DNA of 64,000 nt from Massilia agrisoli (GTDB taxonomy: Bacteria > Pseudomonadota > Gammaproteobacteria > Burkholderiales > Burkholderiaceae_D), in assembly GCF_020831365.1 (NCBI RefSeq), contig NZ_JAJHPV010000020.1, forward strand, positions 372,001 through 436,000, in the 5' to 3' direction. Both the position numbers and the translations under genes were made by a program. The notes under the pieces are model-generated. The model was not told the DNA's origin, searched no databases, and worked only from the letters and a program-made list of their open reading frames with translations. Positions 1 to 10,978 of the stretch are shown in pieces; position 1 is the stretch's first letter; the number at the start of each line of letters is the position of its first letter.

Positions 1-1
1 G

Positions 2-2425
2 AAGACCGCGACCTCCTACTTCCTCGAAACGGAAGCGGCGGCGCCGGTCACGGTGGTGAAGAAGGGCTCGCGCCTGGCGGCGGTGAGTGCGGGCGAGGGC
101 GGTGAAGGGACGGCGGTCGAAGCGGGCGCGGTGCCGGTGGTGGTGCGCAAGCGTTCGCGCCTGGCTGCGGCCGAACCGGTTGTTGAAGTCGCCGCGCCAG
201 CGCCGGCGCAGGCCGAGCCGGCCGCCGCGCCAGCGGCTGCCCCTGCGGCGGCGCGTGCACCGAAGGTGCGCGTGGCGGTGAAGAAGGCGGACGAACCCGT
301 GGTCAGCCATACCACCGCATCGGTGGTCAGCGATGCGGCCACCCTGGCCGCGATCGATACCTCGGGCTACCTGCTGCCATCGGTGAAGGTGCCGGGCCGC
401 CGCGGCCGCAAGCCGAGCGAATTCATGCCGGAGCACGACGAAGTGGCGGCACTGAACGCGGTTGAGCGCGCCGAACTGAAGGCGGTGTCGAAGGCGAAGG
501 AGCGCAAGGCCAAGAACGGCCTGTCGAACATCCTGGGCGGCGATGAGAAGACTTCCGAGGCTGACCTCGAGCGCCGCCGCCAGCAGATCAAGAACCTGAT
601 CAACATGGGCAAGGACCGCGGCTTCCTGACCTACGCCGAGATCAACGACCAGCTGCCTGAAAATATCATCGATCCGGAAGCGATCGAAGGCATCATCGCG
701 ACCTTCAACGACATGGGCATCGCCGTCTACGAGCGCGCCCCGGACGCCGAGATGATGCTGCTGACCGACACGGTCGCCACCGCCACCAGCGACGACGAAG
801 TCGAAGCCGCAGCCGCCACCGCGCTGTCGACCGTCGATTCCGACTTCGGCCGCACCACCGACCCGGTGCGCATGTACATGCGTGAAATGGGCGCGGTCGC
901 GCTGCTGACGCGTGAAGGCGAGATCGAAATCGCCAAGCGTATCGAAGGCGGCCTGAAAGACATGGTGCAGGCGATTTCGGCCTGCCCGACCACGATCGCC
1001 GAAATCATCGCGCTGTCGCACAAGATCGCCAAGGACGAGATCAAGGTCGATGAAGTAGTCGACGGCTTCGTCGACCTGAACGAAACGTCCGCGCCGGTTG
1101 CCCCGGTGGCGCACGCCGCCGCGTCCGACGATGAAGAAGACGAAGAAGAGCATGAAGAAGAAGACGGCGACGCCAATGGCGGCGCGGCCGGCTTCTCGAC
1201 CGAACAGCTGGCGCAGCTGAAGAAGGCGGCGCTGGAAAAGTTCAGCCTGATCGAAGACCAGTTCGACAAGATGGCCAAGGCCTTCGAGAAGGACGGCTAT
1301 GGCAGCAAGAATTACGTCAAGGCGCAGGAAATCATCTCGAACGAGCTGCTTGGCATCCGCTTCACCGCCAAGATCGTCGAGAAGCTGTGCGACACGCTGC
1401 GCGGCCAGATGGACGAAGTACGCCAGATCGAGAAAGCCGTGCTGGCGATTTGCGTGGACCGTTGCGGCATGCCGCGCGCGCACTTCATCAAGGTCTTCCC
1501 GGGTAACGAGACCGACCTGGAATGGGTCGACCGCGAAGTCGACTGCGCCTATCCGTACAGCGCGGTGCTGAGCCGTAACGTCCCGGCGATCAAGGAACTC
1601 CAGCAGCGCATGATCGACCTGCAGGCGCGCGTGGCGCTGCCGCTGGCGGACCTGCGCAAGATTAACAAGCAGATGGCTGCCGGCGAAAAGCGCGCGCGCC
1701 ACGCCAAGCGTGAAATGACGGTGGCCAACCTGCGCCTGGTGATCTCGATCGCGAAGAAGTACATCAACCGCGGCCTGCAGTTCCTCGACCTGATCCAGGA
1801 AGGTAACATCGGCCTGCTGAAGGCGGTCGACAAGTTCGAATACCGCCGCGGCTACAAGTTCTCGACCTACGCGACGTGGTGGATCCGCCAGGCGATCACG
1901 CGTTCGATCGCGGACATGGCGCGCACGATCCGCGTACCGGTGCACATGATCGAGACCATCAACAAGATGAACCGCATCTCGCGCCAGATCATGCAGGAAA
2001 CCGGCAGCGAGCCGGACCTGGCGACGCTGGCCCTGAAGATGGAAATGCCGGAGAATAAAGTCCGCGAGATCATGAAGATCGCGAAGGAGCCGATTTCGAT
2101 GGAGACCCCGATGGGCGAGGACGGCGATTCGCAGCTGGGCGACTTCATCGAAGATAACACCACCCTGGCCCCGCTGGACGCGGCGCTGCACGCGTCGATG
2201 CGCAACGTGATCAAGGAAGTGCTGGACTCGCTGACCCCGCGCGAAGCGAAGGTGCTGCGCATGCGCTACGGCGTCGAGATGTCGAACGACCACACGCTGG
2301 AAGAAGTGGGCAAGCAGTTCGACGTGACGCGCGAGCGTATCCGCCAGATCGAAGCGAAGGCCATGAGCAAGCTGCGCCAGCCATCGCGTTCGGACAAGCT
2401 GAAGAGCTTCTTGCACAACCACTAA
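2..2425 (+). CDS. rpoD: RNA polymerase primary sigma factor RpoD (sigma-70), 5'-truncated by window edge
   Basis: Primary sigma factor that directs RNA polymerase to housekeeping promoters. The frame is open from the first bases of the window, so the true start lies upstream; 807 residues are visible, and the GTG at 53 is an internal codon. Region 1.1 is at about nt 530-760, region 1.2 at about 850-950 ([11 protein letters not shown]), then a non-conserved region with a very acidic run (nt 1127-1165). Region 2 is at about 1730-1950 ([20 protein letters not shown]) and region 4 at about 2225-2420, with the helix-turn-helix [13 protein letters not shown] and the terminal SFLHNH. The alanine-rich N-terminal extension carries two related copies of a V-V-x-K/R-x-x-SRLAA motif (nt 50-80 and 140-170). 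A palindromic repeat follows the stop codon. Identity is certain. Confidence 0.98.
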   Translation, partial: KTATSYFLETEAAAPVTVVKKGSRLAAVSAGEGGEGTAVEAGAVPVVVRKRSRLAAAEPVVEVAAPAPAQAEPAAAPAAAPAAARAPKVRVAVKKADEPVVSHTTASVVSDAATLAAIDTSGYLLPSVKVPGRRGRKPSEFMPEHDEVAALNAVERAELKAVSKAKERKAKNGLSNILGGDEKTSEADLERRRQQIKNLINMGKDRGFLTYAEINDQLPENIIDPEAIEGIIATFNDMGIAVYERAPDAEMMLLTDTVATATSDDEVEAAAATALSTVDSDFGRTTDPVRMYMREMGAVALLTREGEIEIAKRIEGGLKDMVQAISACPTTIAEIIALSHKIAKDEIKVDEVVDGFVDLNETSAPVAPVAHAAASDDEEDEEEHEEEDGDANGGAAGFSTEQLAQLKKAALEKFSLIEDQFDKMAKAFEKDGYGSKNYVKAQEIISNELLGIRFTAKIVEKLCDTLRGQMDEVRQIEKAVLAICVDRCGMPRAHFIKVFPGNETDLEWVDREVDCAYPYSAVLSRNVPAIKELQQRMIDLQARVALPLADLRKINKQMAAGEKRARHAKREMTVANLRLVISIAKKYINRGLQFLDLIQEGNIGLLKAVDKFEYRRGYKFSTYATWWIRQAITRSIADMARTIRVPVHMIETINKMNRISRQIMQETGSEPDLATLALKMEMPENKVREIMKIAKEPISMETPMGEDGDSQLGDFIEDNTTLAPLDAALHASMRNVIKEVLDSLTPREAKVLRMRYGVEMSNDHTLEEVGKQFDVTRERIRQIEAKAMSKLRQPSRSDKLKSFLHNH

Positions 2426-2448
2426 AACGCCAGCGTCTCCCCACTAAG

Positions 2449-2526
2449 CCGGCGGATGACGCTTCGCTGTTCCGCCCTACCAGCCGCAATGGCCGTAGGG
2501 CGGAAGAGCGAAGCGTCATCCGCCGG
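2449..2526. repeat. REP-type long inverted repeat (REPIN-like) between convergent genes
   Basis: Two 32-base arms (2449-2480 and 2495-2526) are perfect or nearly perfect reverse complements around a 14-base loop. The arm core GTAGGGCGGAAGAGCGAAGC followed by GTCATCCGCCGG recurs at five other places in this window. It lies 24 bases after rpoD and 10 bases before the stop codon of the opposing kinase gene, so it could also act as a bidirectional terminator or mRNA stabiliser. That role is inference. Confidence 0.9.
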
Positions 2527-2535
2527 TTGCTTGTT

Positions 2536-3831
2536 CTAAGCCGCCGTCTCCCCCGTCTCATTCGGAATCAGGATCGACAGCCGCGTCCCGCCTGCCTCCA
2601 CGCATTCGATCCCCAGGTCGCCCCCGAACACGTCGACCCGTTCGCGGATCGCGCGCATGCGCTGCGCCGCCTCATCGCCGCAGCCGATGCCGCCGCCGTC
2701 ATCGGCGATCGTAATCGACAGCTGTTCGTGCCCCCCGGCCAGCGTGACGTCCACCCGGCTTGCCTGCGCGTGGCTCAGCACGTGCACCAGCGCCTCCTGC
2801 ACGATCCGGAAAATGACCGAGGTGCGGCGCGTGTCCGTCATCGGCGCATGCGCGCCGGCCACCTTTAGCGTACAGCGTATGCCGCTGCGCTTTTCGAACT
2901 GCTCGACCAGCCACTCCAGCGCTACCGGCAACCCCAGCTCCAGGGTGCTCGGATGCAGGTCGTTCATGATCATGCGCACGGAACGGATGGTGGCGTCGAT
3001 GGTGTCGAGCACGTGGCCGACGCGGCGTTTGAGCCGCGGATGCCGGTCGCTGGCGCGCGCATGCAGCATCTCGACGTCGATCTTCAGCGCGAGCAGGTTT
3101 TGTCCCAGTTCGTCATGGATGCCTTGGGCGATGCGCCTGCGGTCTTCTTCCTTCAGCATTTCCAGTTCCGCAGTCAGCGCGCGCAACTGCAGGAAGGAGC
3201 GCTGCAGCGCATCTTCGGCCTGCTTGCGCTGGGTGATGTCGACGTACACGCAGATCAGGCTGTGCGGTGCGCCTTGTACGTCGAATACGGGTCGTTTGTA
3301 GGCCTCGACCTCGACCACGCGTCCGTTCGCGTCGTTGCGTACCTGCGATTCGCTGACCACCACCTTACGCGCGGCAAACACCGCGCGGTCCTCGTCCAGT
3401 ACTTCCAGCATCCGGGCGGGCGGGATCCACTGGTGGCCGGCGGTGCCGCCAGCGCGCGCGAAAGGCACGCCCCATTTTTCTTCGGCGGCGTGGTTCATCA
3501 GCACGATGCGCGATTGGGCGTCTTTGACGATGACCGGCATCGGCAACGTGGAAAGGATGTCGTGGGTGCGCTTTTCGCTGGCTTCGAGCGCGCTCTCGGC
3601 GGCCTTGCGCACGCCGATCTCGGCGCGCAGTCGCTGGTTAGCCCGTTCCAGTTGCGCGCTACGTGCCCTGATCCGCACGCGCAGGCGGTCGTTGTGGATC
3701 ATCAGTGCGCCCACACCGGTCCCCAGTACGCCCGACAGTACTGGCGAAACCTGTCCGGAAAAACCCGCCGCCAGCGCGGCAATCGCGGCGCCAAATACCA
3801 TGACGCCGGCAACCCTGGCCGCCCATCTCAT
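2536..3831 (-). CDS. Membrane PAS-domain sensor histidine kinase, NarL/DegS type (HisKA_3)
   Basis: Two-component sensor kinase, 431 residues from the chosen start. The order is two N-terminal membrane segments, a short coiled linker, a PAS domain (from about PMPVIVKDAQSRIVLMN) with a PAC-like tail, a HisKA_3 domain with phospho-acceptor His in RRRIAQGIHDELGQN (codon near nt 3116), and a C-terminal HATPase_c domain with the G-box DDGGGIG. This subfamily normally pairs with LuxR/NarL-type response regulators, but none is adjacent, so it is an orphan in this window. I chose ATG 3831 because GGGAA lies about 8 bases upstream; the frame extends to an ATG at 3921 with no visible ribosome binding site. 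The signal sensed is unknown. The 281 bases between this gene and the chemoreceptor hold both promoters; I could not assign sigma-28 elements there. Confidence 0.85.
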   Translation of the reverse strand: MRWAARVAGVMVFGAAIAALAAGFSGQVSPVLSGVLGTGVGALMIHNDRLRVRIRARSAQLERANQRLRAEIGVRKAAESALEASEKRTHDILSTLPMPVIVKDAQSRIVLMNHAAEEKWGVPFARAGGTAGHQWIPPARMLEVLDEDRAVFAARKVVVSESQVRNDANGRVVEVEAYKRPVFDVQGAPHSLICVYVDITQRKQAEDALQRSFLQLRALTAELEMLKEEDRRRIAQGIHDELGQNLLALKIDVEMLHARASDRHPRLKRRVGHVLDTIDATIRSVRMIMNDLHPSTLELGLPVALEWLVEQFEKRSGIRCTLKVAGAHAPMTDTRRTSVIFRIVQEALVHVLSHAQASRVDVTLAGGHEQLSITIADDGGGIGCGDEAAQRMRAIRERVDVFGGDLGIECVEAGGTRLSILIPNETGETAA

Positions 3832-4112
3832 CTCGACAGTTCCCATTTGCGCCGCAGTCCATGGAGAGAAAAACTGGTCAATTCTATATGTATCACGAGG
3901 AAATAATACTAATAGTTCCATCAGGTTTAAATGATAAGGTTCATTATCGATTGCCTAATTTTTAGGCATCCGCACAACAGTTCGCTGACGAAAGACCGTA
4001 TGCGGAGTGAATAATCTTGACGCCAGCCTCGTGGCGTTTGAACATGCCATACGGCAATGAAATTCTCCGCCGATCAATTTTCCTCAGTTATTAATACCGC
4101 AAGGGTCCCCAA

Positions 4113-6116
4113 GTGCCAGTCCGCTTTTTACGCAACGCGTCGATCAAGACCAAATTGATGGTCAGCATGGCAGCATGCATGCTGCTGTTCGTTATTATTT
4201 CTGCCGTGTTGAGCGTCACCCTGACCGCTACCGGGCTACGCGAGCGCGCGGTCCAGCAGGAATTGCCGGCCGTAATCGGCGAAATCCGCAACGATGTGCG
4301 CCGCGAAATCGCCGTGCCGCTGGCCATGTCGCTTGCACTGGCCAATAACACGCTGCTGTACCAGTGGGAAGCGGACGGACTGGGCGACGAAGGCATGCCG
4401 GCATGGCAGGGCTATTCGCAGCAGCTGAAGAAGACCAGTCATGCCAGCCTGGTGTTCTGGGCCTCCGACAGCACGGGTAAGTTCCTGACCGAAAAGGGCT
4501 TCGACCGCATGCTCGACAAGTCGACGGCGCAGGATGACTGGCTGCCGAAGTTCCTCGCTGGCGGCAAGCCGTTCGAGCTGAACCTCGACCATGATGTGAC
4601 CATGAACAAAACCATGCTGTTCATTAATGCGCGTGTCGAGGCGGGCGGCGGCAAGCTGGCCGTGGCCGGCATGGGCCTGTCGGTCGAGCAGATGGCCAAT
4701 ACGGTGCGCAACTATAAGGTTGGCAAATCGGGTTATGTCTACATGGTGCGCGCCGACGGCAACGTCGTCATTCACCGCGACCCCAAGGTCGCCGATGGCA
4801 AGCACCTGCTGAAGGATATGCCGGGCTTTTCGCCCGAACTGTCGGGCAAACTGCTCAATAACGCGCAGTTCACCCACGTCACCGTCGACGGCGATGTCGG
4901 CAAGCGCATTGTCGCCTCGTCGTTCGTGCCTGAACTGAACCTCTACCTGATCGCTGACGTGCCGGAATCGGAAATCCTGGGCGGCCTGGCGCGCTCGGCC
5001 ACCATTGCCGCCCTGGTTGCGGGCCTGGTCGGCGGCGGCATTGGCATGTTCATCATTTTCCTCGTCAGCCGCGCCATCACCGCGCCGGTAGCACGCGCTG
5101 CCGCCATGCTGAACGAAATTGCCGACGGCAATGGCGACCTGACCCGCCGCATGGCGGTGGAATCGCGTGATGAAGTCGGCGCGCTGGCCGAAGGGTTCAA
5201 CCGCTTCGTGTCGTCGCTGAACCGCACGATGACCAGCGTACGCACCAGCACCAACGCGATTGCCGACGCCTCCAGCGAAATCGCCGCGGGCAACATGAAC
5301 CTGTCGGCGCGCACCGAATCGCAGGCGTCGAGCCTGGAGGAGACGGCCGCCACGATGGAAGAGCTGACCTCGACCGTCAAGCAGAACGCGGAAAACGCGC
5401 GCCAGGCCAACCAGCTGGTGATGGCCGCCAGCGGCCAGGCGGAAAAAGGCGGCGCGGTGGTAGGCGAGGTGGTGCAGACCATGGGTTCCATCACCGACAG
5501 TTCGCGCCGCATCGCCGATATCATCAGCGTCATCGACGGCATCGCATTCCAGACCAACATCCTGGCCTTGAATGCGGCAGTGGAAGCGGCGCGCGCTGGC
5601 GAGCAGGGCCGCGGTTTTGCGGTTGTCGCCACCGAAGTGCGCAACCTGGCGCAGCGCTCGGCCGCTGCGGCAAAGGAAATCAAGGAACTGATCACCGACT
5701 CGGTCGGCAAGGTCGAAGCGGGCAGCCGCCTGGTCGACACGGCCGGCGCGACGATGCACGAGATCGTCACATCGGTGAAGCAGGTCGCCGACCTGATGGG
5801 CGAAATTGCATCGGCCAGCAATGAACAGAGCCACGGTATCAGCCAGGTCAACCAGTCGATTGTCGAAATGGACAACGTGACCCAGCAGAATGCGGCGCTG
5901 GTCGAGGAAGCGGCGGCGGCAGCCGGCGCGCTGCAGCAGGAGTCGGCGCGCCTGGCCGAGGTGGTGGCGATCTTCACGCTGGAAGAAACCCAGGCGGCGG
6001 TTCGCGCCCCGGCTGTCGCGGCTGCGCCCGCGCGCCCGGCGATCGCCAGCCCTGCCGTCCAGCGCAAGGCCAAACCTGCGCCGCGCGTGGAGACGGAGAA
6101 CTGGGAAGAGTTCTGA
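4113..6116 (+). CDS. Methyl-accepting chemotaxis protein with periplasmic Cache domain
   Basis: Chemoreceptor of 667 residues. It has an N-terminal membrane segment (residues about 14-36), a periplasmic Cache-type sensor region (about 40-285, including [20 protein letters not shown]), a second membrane segment (about 290-318), a HAMP domain, and a long cytoplasmic helical hairpin. The conserved signalling tip reads [20 protein letters not shown], with flanking methylation-helix sequence rich in Glu/Gln/Ala. The C-terminus is an Ala/Pro-rich linker ending in NWEEF, matching the CheR/CheB-tethering pentapeptide of E. coli Tar and Tsr. The start is GTG, with AAGGG about 10 bases upstream. No che or flagellar genes are nearby, so it is an orphan receptor. 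The ligand cannot be read from sequence; Cache receptors often bind small organic or amino acids. Confidence 0.94.
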   Translation: MPVRFLRNASIKTKLMVSMAACMLLFVIISAVLSVTLTATGLRERAVQQELPAVIGEIRNDVRREIAVPLAMSLALANNTLLYQWEADGLGDEGMPAWQGYSQQLKKTSHASLVFWASDSTGKFLTEKGFDRMLDKSTAQDDWLPKFLAGGKPFELNLDHDVTMNKTMLFINARVEAGGGKLAVAGMGLSVEQMANTVRNYKVGKSGYVYMVRADGNVVIHRDPKVADGKHLLKDMPGFSPELSGKLLNNAQFTHVTVDGDVGKRIVASSFVPELNLYLIADVPESEILGGLARSATIAALVAGLVGGGIGMFIIFLVSRAITAPVARAAAMLNEIADGNGDLTRRMAVESRDEVGALAEGFNRFVSSLNRTMTSVRTSTNAIADASSEIAAGNMNLSARTESQASSLEETAATMEELTSTVKQNAENARQANQLVMAASGQAEKGGAVVGEVVQTMGSITDSSRRIADIISVIDGIAFQTNILALNAAVEAARAGEQGRGFAVVATEVRNLAQRSAAAAKEIKELITDSVGKVEAGSRLVDTAGATMHEIVTSVKQVADLMGEIASASNEQSHGISQVNQSIVEMDNVTQQNAALVEEAAAAAGALQQESARLAEVVAIFTLEETQAAVRAPAVAAAPARPAIASPAVQRKAKPAPRVETENWEEF

Positions 6117-6135
6117 TCCGTCTCACGTGAACGAA

Positions 6136-6166
6136 AAATGGCCGGTGATGAACCGGCCATTTTTTT
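6136..6166 (+). terminator. Rho-independent terminator after the chemoreceptor gene
   Basis: ATGGCCGGT (6138-6146) pairs with ACCGGCCAT (6152-6160) around a 5-base loop, extended by A/T pairs and followed by a run of T (6160-6166). It begins about 20 bases after the stop codon. Confidence 0.9.
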
Positions 6167-6176
6167 CGAACACCGC

Positions 6177-6245
6177 CGTCGTTCCCGCGCAGGCGGGAAC
6201 CCATACTCCAGGCGATCATGGATTCCCGCCTGCGCGGGAACGACG
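6177..6245. repeat. Intergenic palindromic repeat of the CGTCGTTCCCGCG type
   Basis: The 23-base arms at 6177-6199 and 6223-6245 are perfect reverse complements separated by 23 bases. Each arm also folds on itself (TTCCCGC/GCGGGAA). A related, more diverged copy is at 37101-37178. It sits between convergent genes. Repeats of this kind are scattered through many proteobacterial genomes; their function is not established here. Confidence 0.88.
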
Positions 6246-6276
6246 ATGGCCGGTGCCGCAGCGACTGGCTCTTCCT

Positions 6277-9093
6277 TTAGCCCGTATTGCGCAAGCCTGC
6301 CGCGACGCCGTTGATCGACAGGTGGATGCCGCGGTGGACGCGCGGGTCGGCGCGCTCCGGGTCGCCTGCCGCCGAACGGTGGCGGTGGATCAGCTCTACC
6401 TGCAGGTGGTTCAGCGGGTCAAGGTAAGCGAAGCGGTTCTGGATCGAACGCGCCAGCAGCGGGTTTTTGGCCAGCCGTTCGCCGGCGCCGGTGATCGCTT
6501 CAAGACAGCGCAAGGTGCCCGCATGCTCGGCCGAGATGCGCCGGAAGATGCGTTCGCGCAGTTCGGCGTCGGCGACCAGTTCGGCGTAGCGCGAGGCGAT
6601 CGCCAGGTCGGTCTTGGCCAGCACCATGTCCATGTTCGACAGCAGCGTGGCAAAGAACGGCCACTCCTGGTACATGGCGCGCAGCGTTGCCAGGCGGTCC
6701 TCCTGCTTGCCGTCGGCCAGCCATTCGCTGATGGCCGAACCGAAGCCGTACCAGCCCGGCAGCAGCAGGCGGCACTGGCCCCACGAGAAGCCCCAGGGAA
6801 TCGCGCGCAGGTCTTCGATGCGGCGGGTCGACTTGCGCGAGGCAGGGCGCGAACCGAGGTTCAGCTCCGCGATTTCGGCAATCGGCGTGGCCGAGAAGAA
6901 GTAGTCGGTGAAGCCCGGGGTTTCGTACACCAGGTTGCGGTAAGCCTTGTAGGCGCGCGCGGACAGCTCTGCCATCACCGCTTCGAATCCTGCCAGGCGC
7001 TCGGCGTGCGAGCCTTCCTCGGCGTGCGGCATCAGGCTCGCTTCCAGGGTCGCGGCGACCAGCAGTTCGAGGTTGCGGCGGCCGATGTCGGCATTGGAGA
7101 ACTTGGAGGCGATGATCTCGCCCTGTTCGGTCAGGCGGATCTGGCCATTGACCGTGCCCGGCGGCTGCGCCAGGATCGCGTCGTAGCTTGGGCCGCCGCC
7201 CCGTCCTACCGTGCCGCCGCGGCCGTGGAACAGGCGCAGCTTGACATTGGCGTCGGCGAACACGCGCACCAGCTGGACTTCGGCTTTGTACAGTTCCCAG
7301 TTCGACGTCAGGAAGCCGCCGTCCTTGTTGGAGTCGGAGTAGCCGAGCATGACTTCCTGCAGGCGGCCCTGGTGGTCGATCAACTGGTGTACGAACGGCA
7401 GCGCCATCCACTCGCGCATGATGTCGGGCGCGCGCTGCAGGTCGGGGATGGTTTCGAACAGCGGGATCACCATCACGTCGAGCTGGCCCGCCTTGGGGCG
7501 CAGCAGGCCGGTTTCCTTTTGCAGCAGCAGCACCTCCAGCAGGTCGGACACGGTTTCCGTGTGCGAGATGATGTAGTTGCGGATCGCGCGCACGCCATAG
7601 CGGCTGCGGATCTCCTTGGCAGCGCGCAGGATCGCCAGTTCGGAGTTGGTCTCGTCGGTGTAGTCGGTGTACGGCGAGGTCAAAAGCCGCGGCTGTTCGA
7701 GTTCTGCCAGCAGCAGCCGCACCTTCTGTTCTTCGCTGAGAGCCGCGTAGTCGCCTTCGACGCCCGCGCTGGCGAACAGCTCGGCCAGCACCCGCTCATG
7801 CACGTCGGAAGTCTGGCGCATGTCGAGCGAGGCGAGGTGGAAGCCGAAGATGGCGGCGGCGCGCTGCAGCCGTGCCAGGCGCGGCGCGATCAGCAGTTCG
7901 CCGTGGTTGGCGCGCAGCGAATCGGCAAGCACGCCGAGGTTGGCGCCGAATTCGGCGGCGTCGGCATACGGTGCGGCGTGGCCCACTTCCTTGCGCAGCA
8001 CGTGGGCGGCGCCCAGTTCGCGCGCGGTGGCGGCCAGGCGCGCGTACATGCCGATCAGGGCGCGGCGATACGGCTCGTCGCCGCGGTGGGGCGATGCGTC
8101 GGTCGATGCATCGGCCAGCGCCTGCAGTTCCGGCGACACCTTGACCATCAGCGTCGACACCGACAGCTCGGCGCCCAAGGTGTGCACTTCATCGAGGTAG
8201 AAGTCGAGGATCGTGGTGGCGTGGCGCACCAGCGCGTGGCGCATGGTGCCGGCGTTGACATTCGGGTTGCCGTCGCGGTCGCCGCCGATCCAGCTGCCCA
8301 TCTGGACATACGAGGCGTCCGGGCGCACGCAGTCATTGTCGGGCTGGTCGTACTGGGCCGCGATTTCCTCGGCGATGTCGTCGTACAGGCCCGGCAGCTC
8401 GCGCAGGAAGGTGATGCGGTAGTACGACAGCGCATTGTCGATCTCGTCGGCCACCGTCAGCTTCGAGTAGCGCAGCATGCGGGTCTGCCACAAGGTGGCG
8501 ACGCGCGAGGTCAGCAGCTTGAGGTTGGCGGCGCGTTCGCGCGGCGTCAGCGGCAGGTCGCGTTCGGCCAGCAGGTGCGCGATGTCGTGCTCGACGTCGA
8601 GGATGCTCTTGCGCTGCACCTCGGTCGGGTGCGCCGTCAGTACCGGCGCGATCAGCGCGTCGCGGAAGAAGTTTTGCACCGTATCGCCCGACACGCCGGC
8701 TTCCTTGAGGCGCGACAGCGCAAAGCTGACGCTGCCGCGCTGCGGCTTGGAGCCGGCCAGCAGGTGGGCGCGGCGGCGGCGGATGTGGTGCTGGTCTTCT
8801 GCGATGTTGGCCAGGTGCGAGAAGTACGAGAACGCGCGCACCACCGAAATGGTCTGGTCGCGTGTCAGCTTGTGGAGCAGGGCGTTCAGCTCTTCGCCGG
8901 CCACGGGGTCGGCTTCGCGGCGGAAGCGCACGGCGGTCTGGCGGATGGTTTCGACGATGTCGAAGACGTCCTCGCCTTCCTGGTCGCGCAGCACGTCGCC
9001 GAGCAGGCGGCCGAGCAGGCGGATATCTTCTTTCAATGGCGCGTCTTTGTCAGCGCCGGGTTCGTTTTCTTGGGCAGATGCTAGGTTTACCAT
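6277..9093 (-). CDS. ppc: Phosphoenolpyruvate carboxylase
   Basis: Carboxylates phosphoenolpyruvate with bicarbonate to oxaloacetate, the anaplerotic feed of the TCA cycle; cytosolic. The 938 residues from ATG 9093 agree with the family length. Signatures include [10 protein letters not shown] with catalytic His155, the [10 protein letters not shown] motif, [15 protein letters not shown], the glycine-rich loop [14 protein letters not shown], and the invariant C-terminus ending in RNTG. The open frame runs 35 codons further upstream (to 9198), but that stretch does not look like the family. The gene is divergent from hemC across 126 bases. Identity is certain; the start is probable. Confidence 0.97.
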   Translation of the reverse strand: MVNLASAQENEPGADKDAPLKEDIRLLGRLLGDVLRDQEGEDVFDIVETIRQTAVRFRREADPVAGEELNALLHKLTRDQTISVVRAFSYFSHLANIAEDQHHIRRRRAHLLAGSKPQRGSVSFALSRLKEAGVSGDTVQNFFRDALIAPVLTAHPTEVQRKSILDVEHDIAHLLAERDLPLTPRERAANLKLLTSRVATLWQTRMLRYSKLTVADEIDNALSYYRITFLRELPGLYDDIAEEIAAQYDQPDNDCVRPDASYVQMGSWIGGDRDGNPNVNAGTMRHALVRHATTILDFYLDEVHTLGAELSVSTLMVKVSPELQALADASTDASPHRGDEPYRRALIGMYARLAATARELGAAHVLRKEVGHAAPYADAAEFGANLGVLADSLRANHGELLIAPRLARLQRAAAIFGFHLASLDMRQTSDVHERVLAELFASAGVEGDYAALSEEQKVRLLLAELEQPRLLTSPYTDYTDETNSELAILRAAKEIRSRYGVRAIRNYIISHTETVSDLLEVLLLQKETGLLRPKAGQLDVMVIPLFETIPDLQRAPDIMREWMALPFVHQLIDHQGRLQEVMLGYSDSNKDGGFLTSNWELYKAEVQLVRVFADANVKLRLFHGRGGTVGRGGGPSYDAILAQPPGTVNGQIRLTEQGEIIASKFSNADIGRRNLELLVAATLEASLMPHAEEGSHAERLAGFEAVMAELSARAYKAYRNLVYETPGFTDYFFSATPIAEIAELNLGSRPASRKSTRRIEDLRAIPWGFSWGQCRLLLPGWYGFGSAISEWLADGKQEDRLATLRAMYQEWPFFATLLSNMDMVLAKTDLAIASRYAELVADAELRERIFRRISAEHAGTLRCLEAITGAGERLAKNPLLARSIQNRFAYLDPLNHLQVELIHRHRSAAGDPERADPRVHRGIHLSINGVAAGLRNTG

Positions 9094-9219
9094 GTTGGAC
9101 CACAGAATGAAATGTTGGTGCAAAGGCTTATGGCCACGGTCTGCAAAGGAGGCGCGTGATAAAATTTGTGATCTTATGCAAGCGCCGGTAACTGGCATTC
9201 GCCGGTTAGGGCAACGACA

Positions 9220-10215
9220 GTGAAAGAAATCGTTTTGAGAGCAACTGAATTGACGCCACAGCAGCCTTCCAGGTTAATCATCGCTTCGCGCGAGAGCCGC
9301 CTTGCCATGTGGCAGGCTGAGCACGTGCGCGCGCAGTTGTCACTATTATATCCGCAGTGCAGCATCGAGATACTGGGAATGACCACGCGTGGTGACCAGA
9401 TCCTCGACCGCGCCCTGTCCAAGGTGGGCGGAAAGGGCCTGTTTGTCAAGGAGCTGGAGGTGGCGATGGCCGAAGGCCGCGCCGACCTGGCCGTGCATTC
9501 GCTGAAAGACGTGCCGATGGACCTGCCGGACGGCTTCGAGCTGGCCGCCGTGCTCGAACGCGAAGATCCGCGCGACGCCTTTGTGTCGAACGACTACGCC
9601 AGCCTCGACGAACTGCCGCCGGGCGCGGTGGTGGGCACCAGCAGCCTGCGGCGCCAGTCGCTGATCGCGGCGCGCTACCCGCACCTGGTCATCAAGCCGC
9701 TGCGCGGCAACCTCGACACCCGCCTGGGCAAGCTCGATCGCGGCGATTATGCGGCGATCATCCTGGCCGCGGCCGGCCTCAAGCGCCTCGGCCTGCCGGA
9801 GCGCATCCGCACCACGCTGACACCTGAAGAAAGCCTGCCGGCCGCCGGGCAGGGCGCGATGGCGATCGAGATCGTCTCGGGCCGCACCGACATCGACTTG
9901 CGCGCAGTGCTCGCGCCGCTCAACCACGCCGCCACCGAGCAGGCCGTGCGCGCCGAGCGCAAGGTATCGAAAGTCTTCGGCGGCAGCTGCCAGATCCCGC
10001 TGGCCGCGTTTGCCACCGTGGTCGGCGACAGCATGCACCTGACCGCGATGGTCGCGACGCCGGACGGCAAGCGCACCGCGCGCGCTGAACTGAGCGGCGC
10101 GGCGCATGCGCCGGAAGCGCTCGGCCAGCAGGTCTCGGACCTGCTGGGGCAGCAGGATGCCCACGCGATCCTGGCCGCGTGCAAGGTGCAGGCCGACGCA
10201 GCGCCGGATGTCTGA
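9220..10215 (+). CDS. hemC: Porphobilinogen deaminase (hydroxymethylbilane synthase)
   Basis: Polymerises four porphobilinogen units into hydroxymethylbilane, the linear precursor of heme and other tetrapyrroles. The 331-residue protein has the N-terminal [13 protein letters not shown] motif, HSLKDVP with catalytic Asp97, the substrate-binding arginines in TSSLRRQ, and Cys257 in [14 protein letters not shown], which anchors the dipyrromethane cofactor. The GTG start at 9220 has no strong ribosome binding site, and the first dozen residues are poorly conserved, so the true start could differ slightly. The stop overlaps the hemD start by 8 bases, making this the first gene of a hemC-hemD-hemX-hemY operon. 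Confidence 0.96.
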   Translation: MKEIVLRATELTPQQPSRLIIASRESRLAMWQAEHVRAQLSLLYPQCSIEILGMTTRGDQILDRALSKVGGKGLFVKELEVAMAEGRADLAVHSLKDVPMDLPDGFELAAVLEREDPRDAFVSNDYASLDELPPGAVVGTSSLRRQSLIAARYPHLVIKPLRGNLDTRLGKLDRGDYAAIILAAAGLKRLGLPERIRTTLTPEESLPAAGQGAMAIEIVSGRTDIDLRAVLAPLNHAATEQAVRAERKVSKVFGGSCQIPLAAFATVVGDSMHLTAMVATPDGKRTARAELSGAAHAPEALGQQVSDLLGQQDAHAILAACKVQADAAPDV

Positions 10216-10978
10216 TACGGTCGTTATCACCCGTCCGCTGGCGCAGTGCGAAGACCTGGCGCGCGCCGTCCAAGCGCTGGGCCGCAAGCCCGTGCTGCTG
10301 CCGCTGCTGGAAATTTCGGCGCTGGACGACACCGCCGCGCTGAAGGCCGAGCTGGCATCGCTGGACGCGTATGCGATGGTGGCGTTCGTGTCGCCCAATG
10401 CCGTCGATGCGGCGTTTGCCCATATCGACCGCTGGCCCGGCGGCGTCACCATTGCGGTGGTGGGCGAGGGCAGCCGCGCCGCGCTGGCGCGCCACGGCGT
10501 GACCGACGCCAATGCCACCATCGTCAGCCCGCGCGACCCATCGCGCAGCGACTCCGAACACCTGCTGCAAACGCTCGACCTGGCTGCCCTCGCGGGCAAG
10601 CGGGTGCTGATCGTGCGCGGCCAGAGCGGGCGCGAACTGATGGCAGATGGCTTGCGCGCCGCCGGCGCCATCGTCTCGACGGTGGCGGCTTACCGCCGCA
10701 GCGTGCCGCCGCTGACGCCGCAAATGGCGGCCACGCTGACCGGCTTGCTTGCAACGCCCAACGACTGGATAATCACGAGCTCTGAAGCACTGCGCGGCCT
10801 GATGGCCCTGCTGCAAGAGCTGGAACCCGAAGCGGCTGTGGCAAAAATGCAACAGCAGCACTTGATCGTGCCGCACGCGCGCATCGCCGAAACGGCGAAC
10901 ACTCTTGGACTAACCCGACTGACGCTCACCGGTTCGGGCGACGAACGTCTGCTTGCCGCGTTACAATCTCAAAGATGA
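10208..10978 (+). CDS. hemD: Uroporphyrinogen-III synthase
   Basis: Cyclises hydroxymethylbilane with inversion of ring D to give uroporphyrinogen III. The 256 residues begin [15 protein letters not shown], matching the usual N-terminus of HemD; a longer open frame from 10106 lies inside hemC and is not the real start. The family is poorly conserved, but the [13 protein letters not shown] segment, the GEGSRAAL region and the C-terminal TSSEALRGL segment fit its two-domain fold. It overlaps hemC by 8 bases and hemX by 4 bases (ATGA), implying translational coupling. Confidence 0.94.
   Translation: MSDTVVITRPLAQCEDLARAVQALGRKPVLLPLLEISALDDTAALKAELASLDAYAMVAFVSPNAVDAAFAHIDRWPGGVTIAVVGEGSRAALARHGVTDANATIVSPRDPSRSDSEHLLQTLDLAALAGKRVLIVRGQSGRELMADGLRAAGAIVSTVAAYRRSVPPLTPQMAATLTGLLATPNDWIITSSEALRGLMALLQELEPEAAVAKMQQQHLIVPHARIAETANTLGLTRLTLTGSGDERLLAALQSQR

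Noticed and set aside
5890-9084. 1064-codon open frame on the plus strand opposite ppc
   Set aside because: Antisense shadow of ppc caused by high GC; composition (QH-, RRR-, AAG-rich) is unlike a protein and ppc on the other strand is unmistakable.
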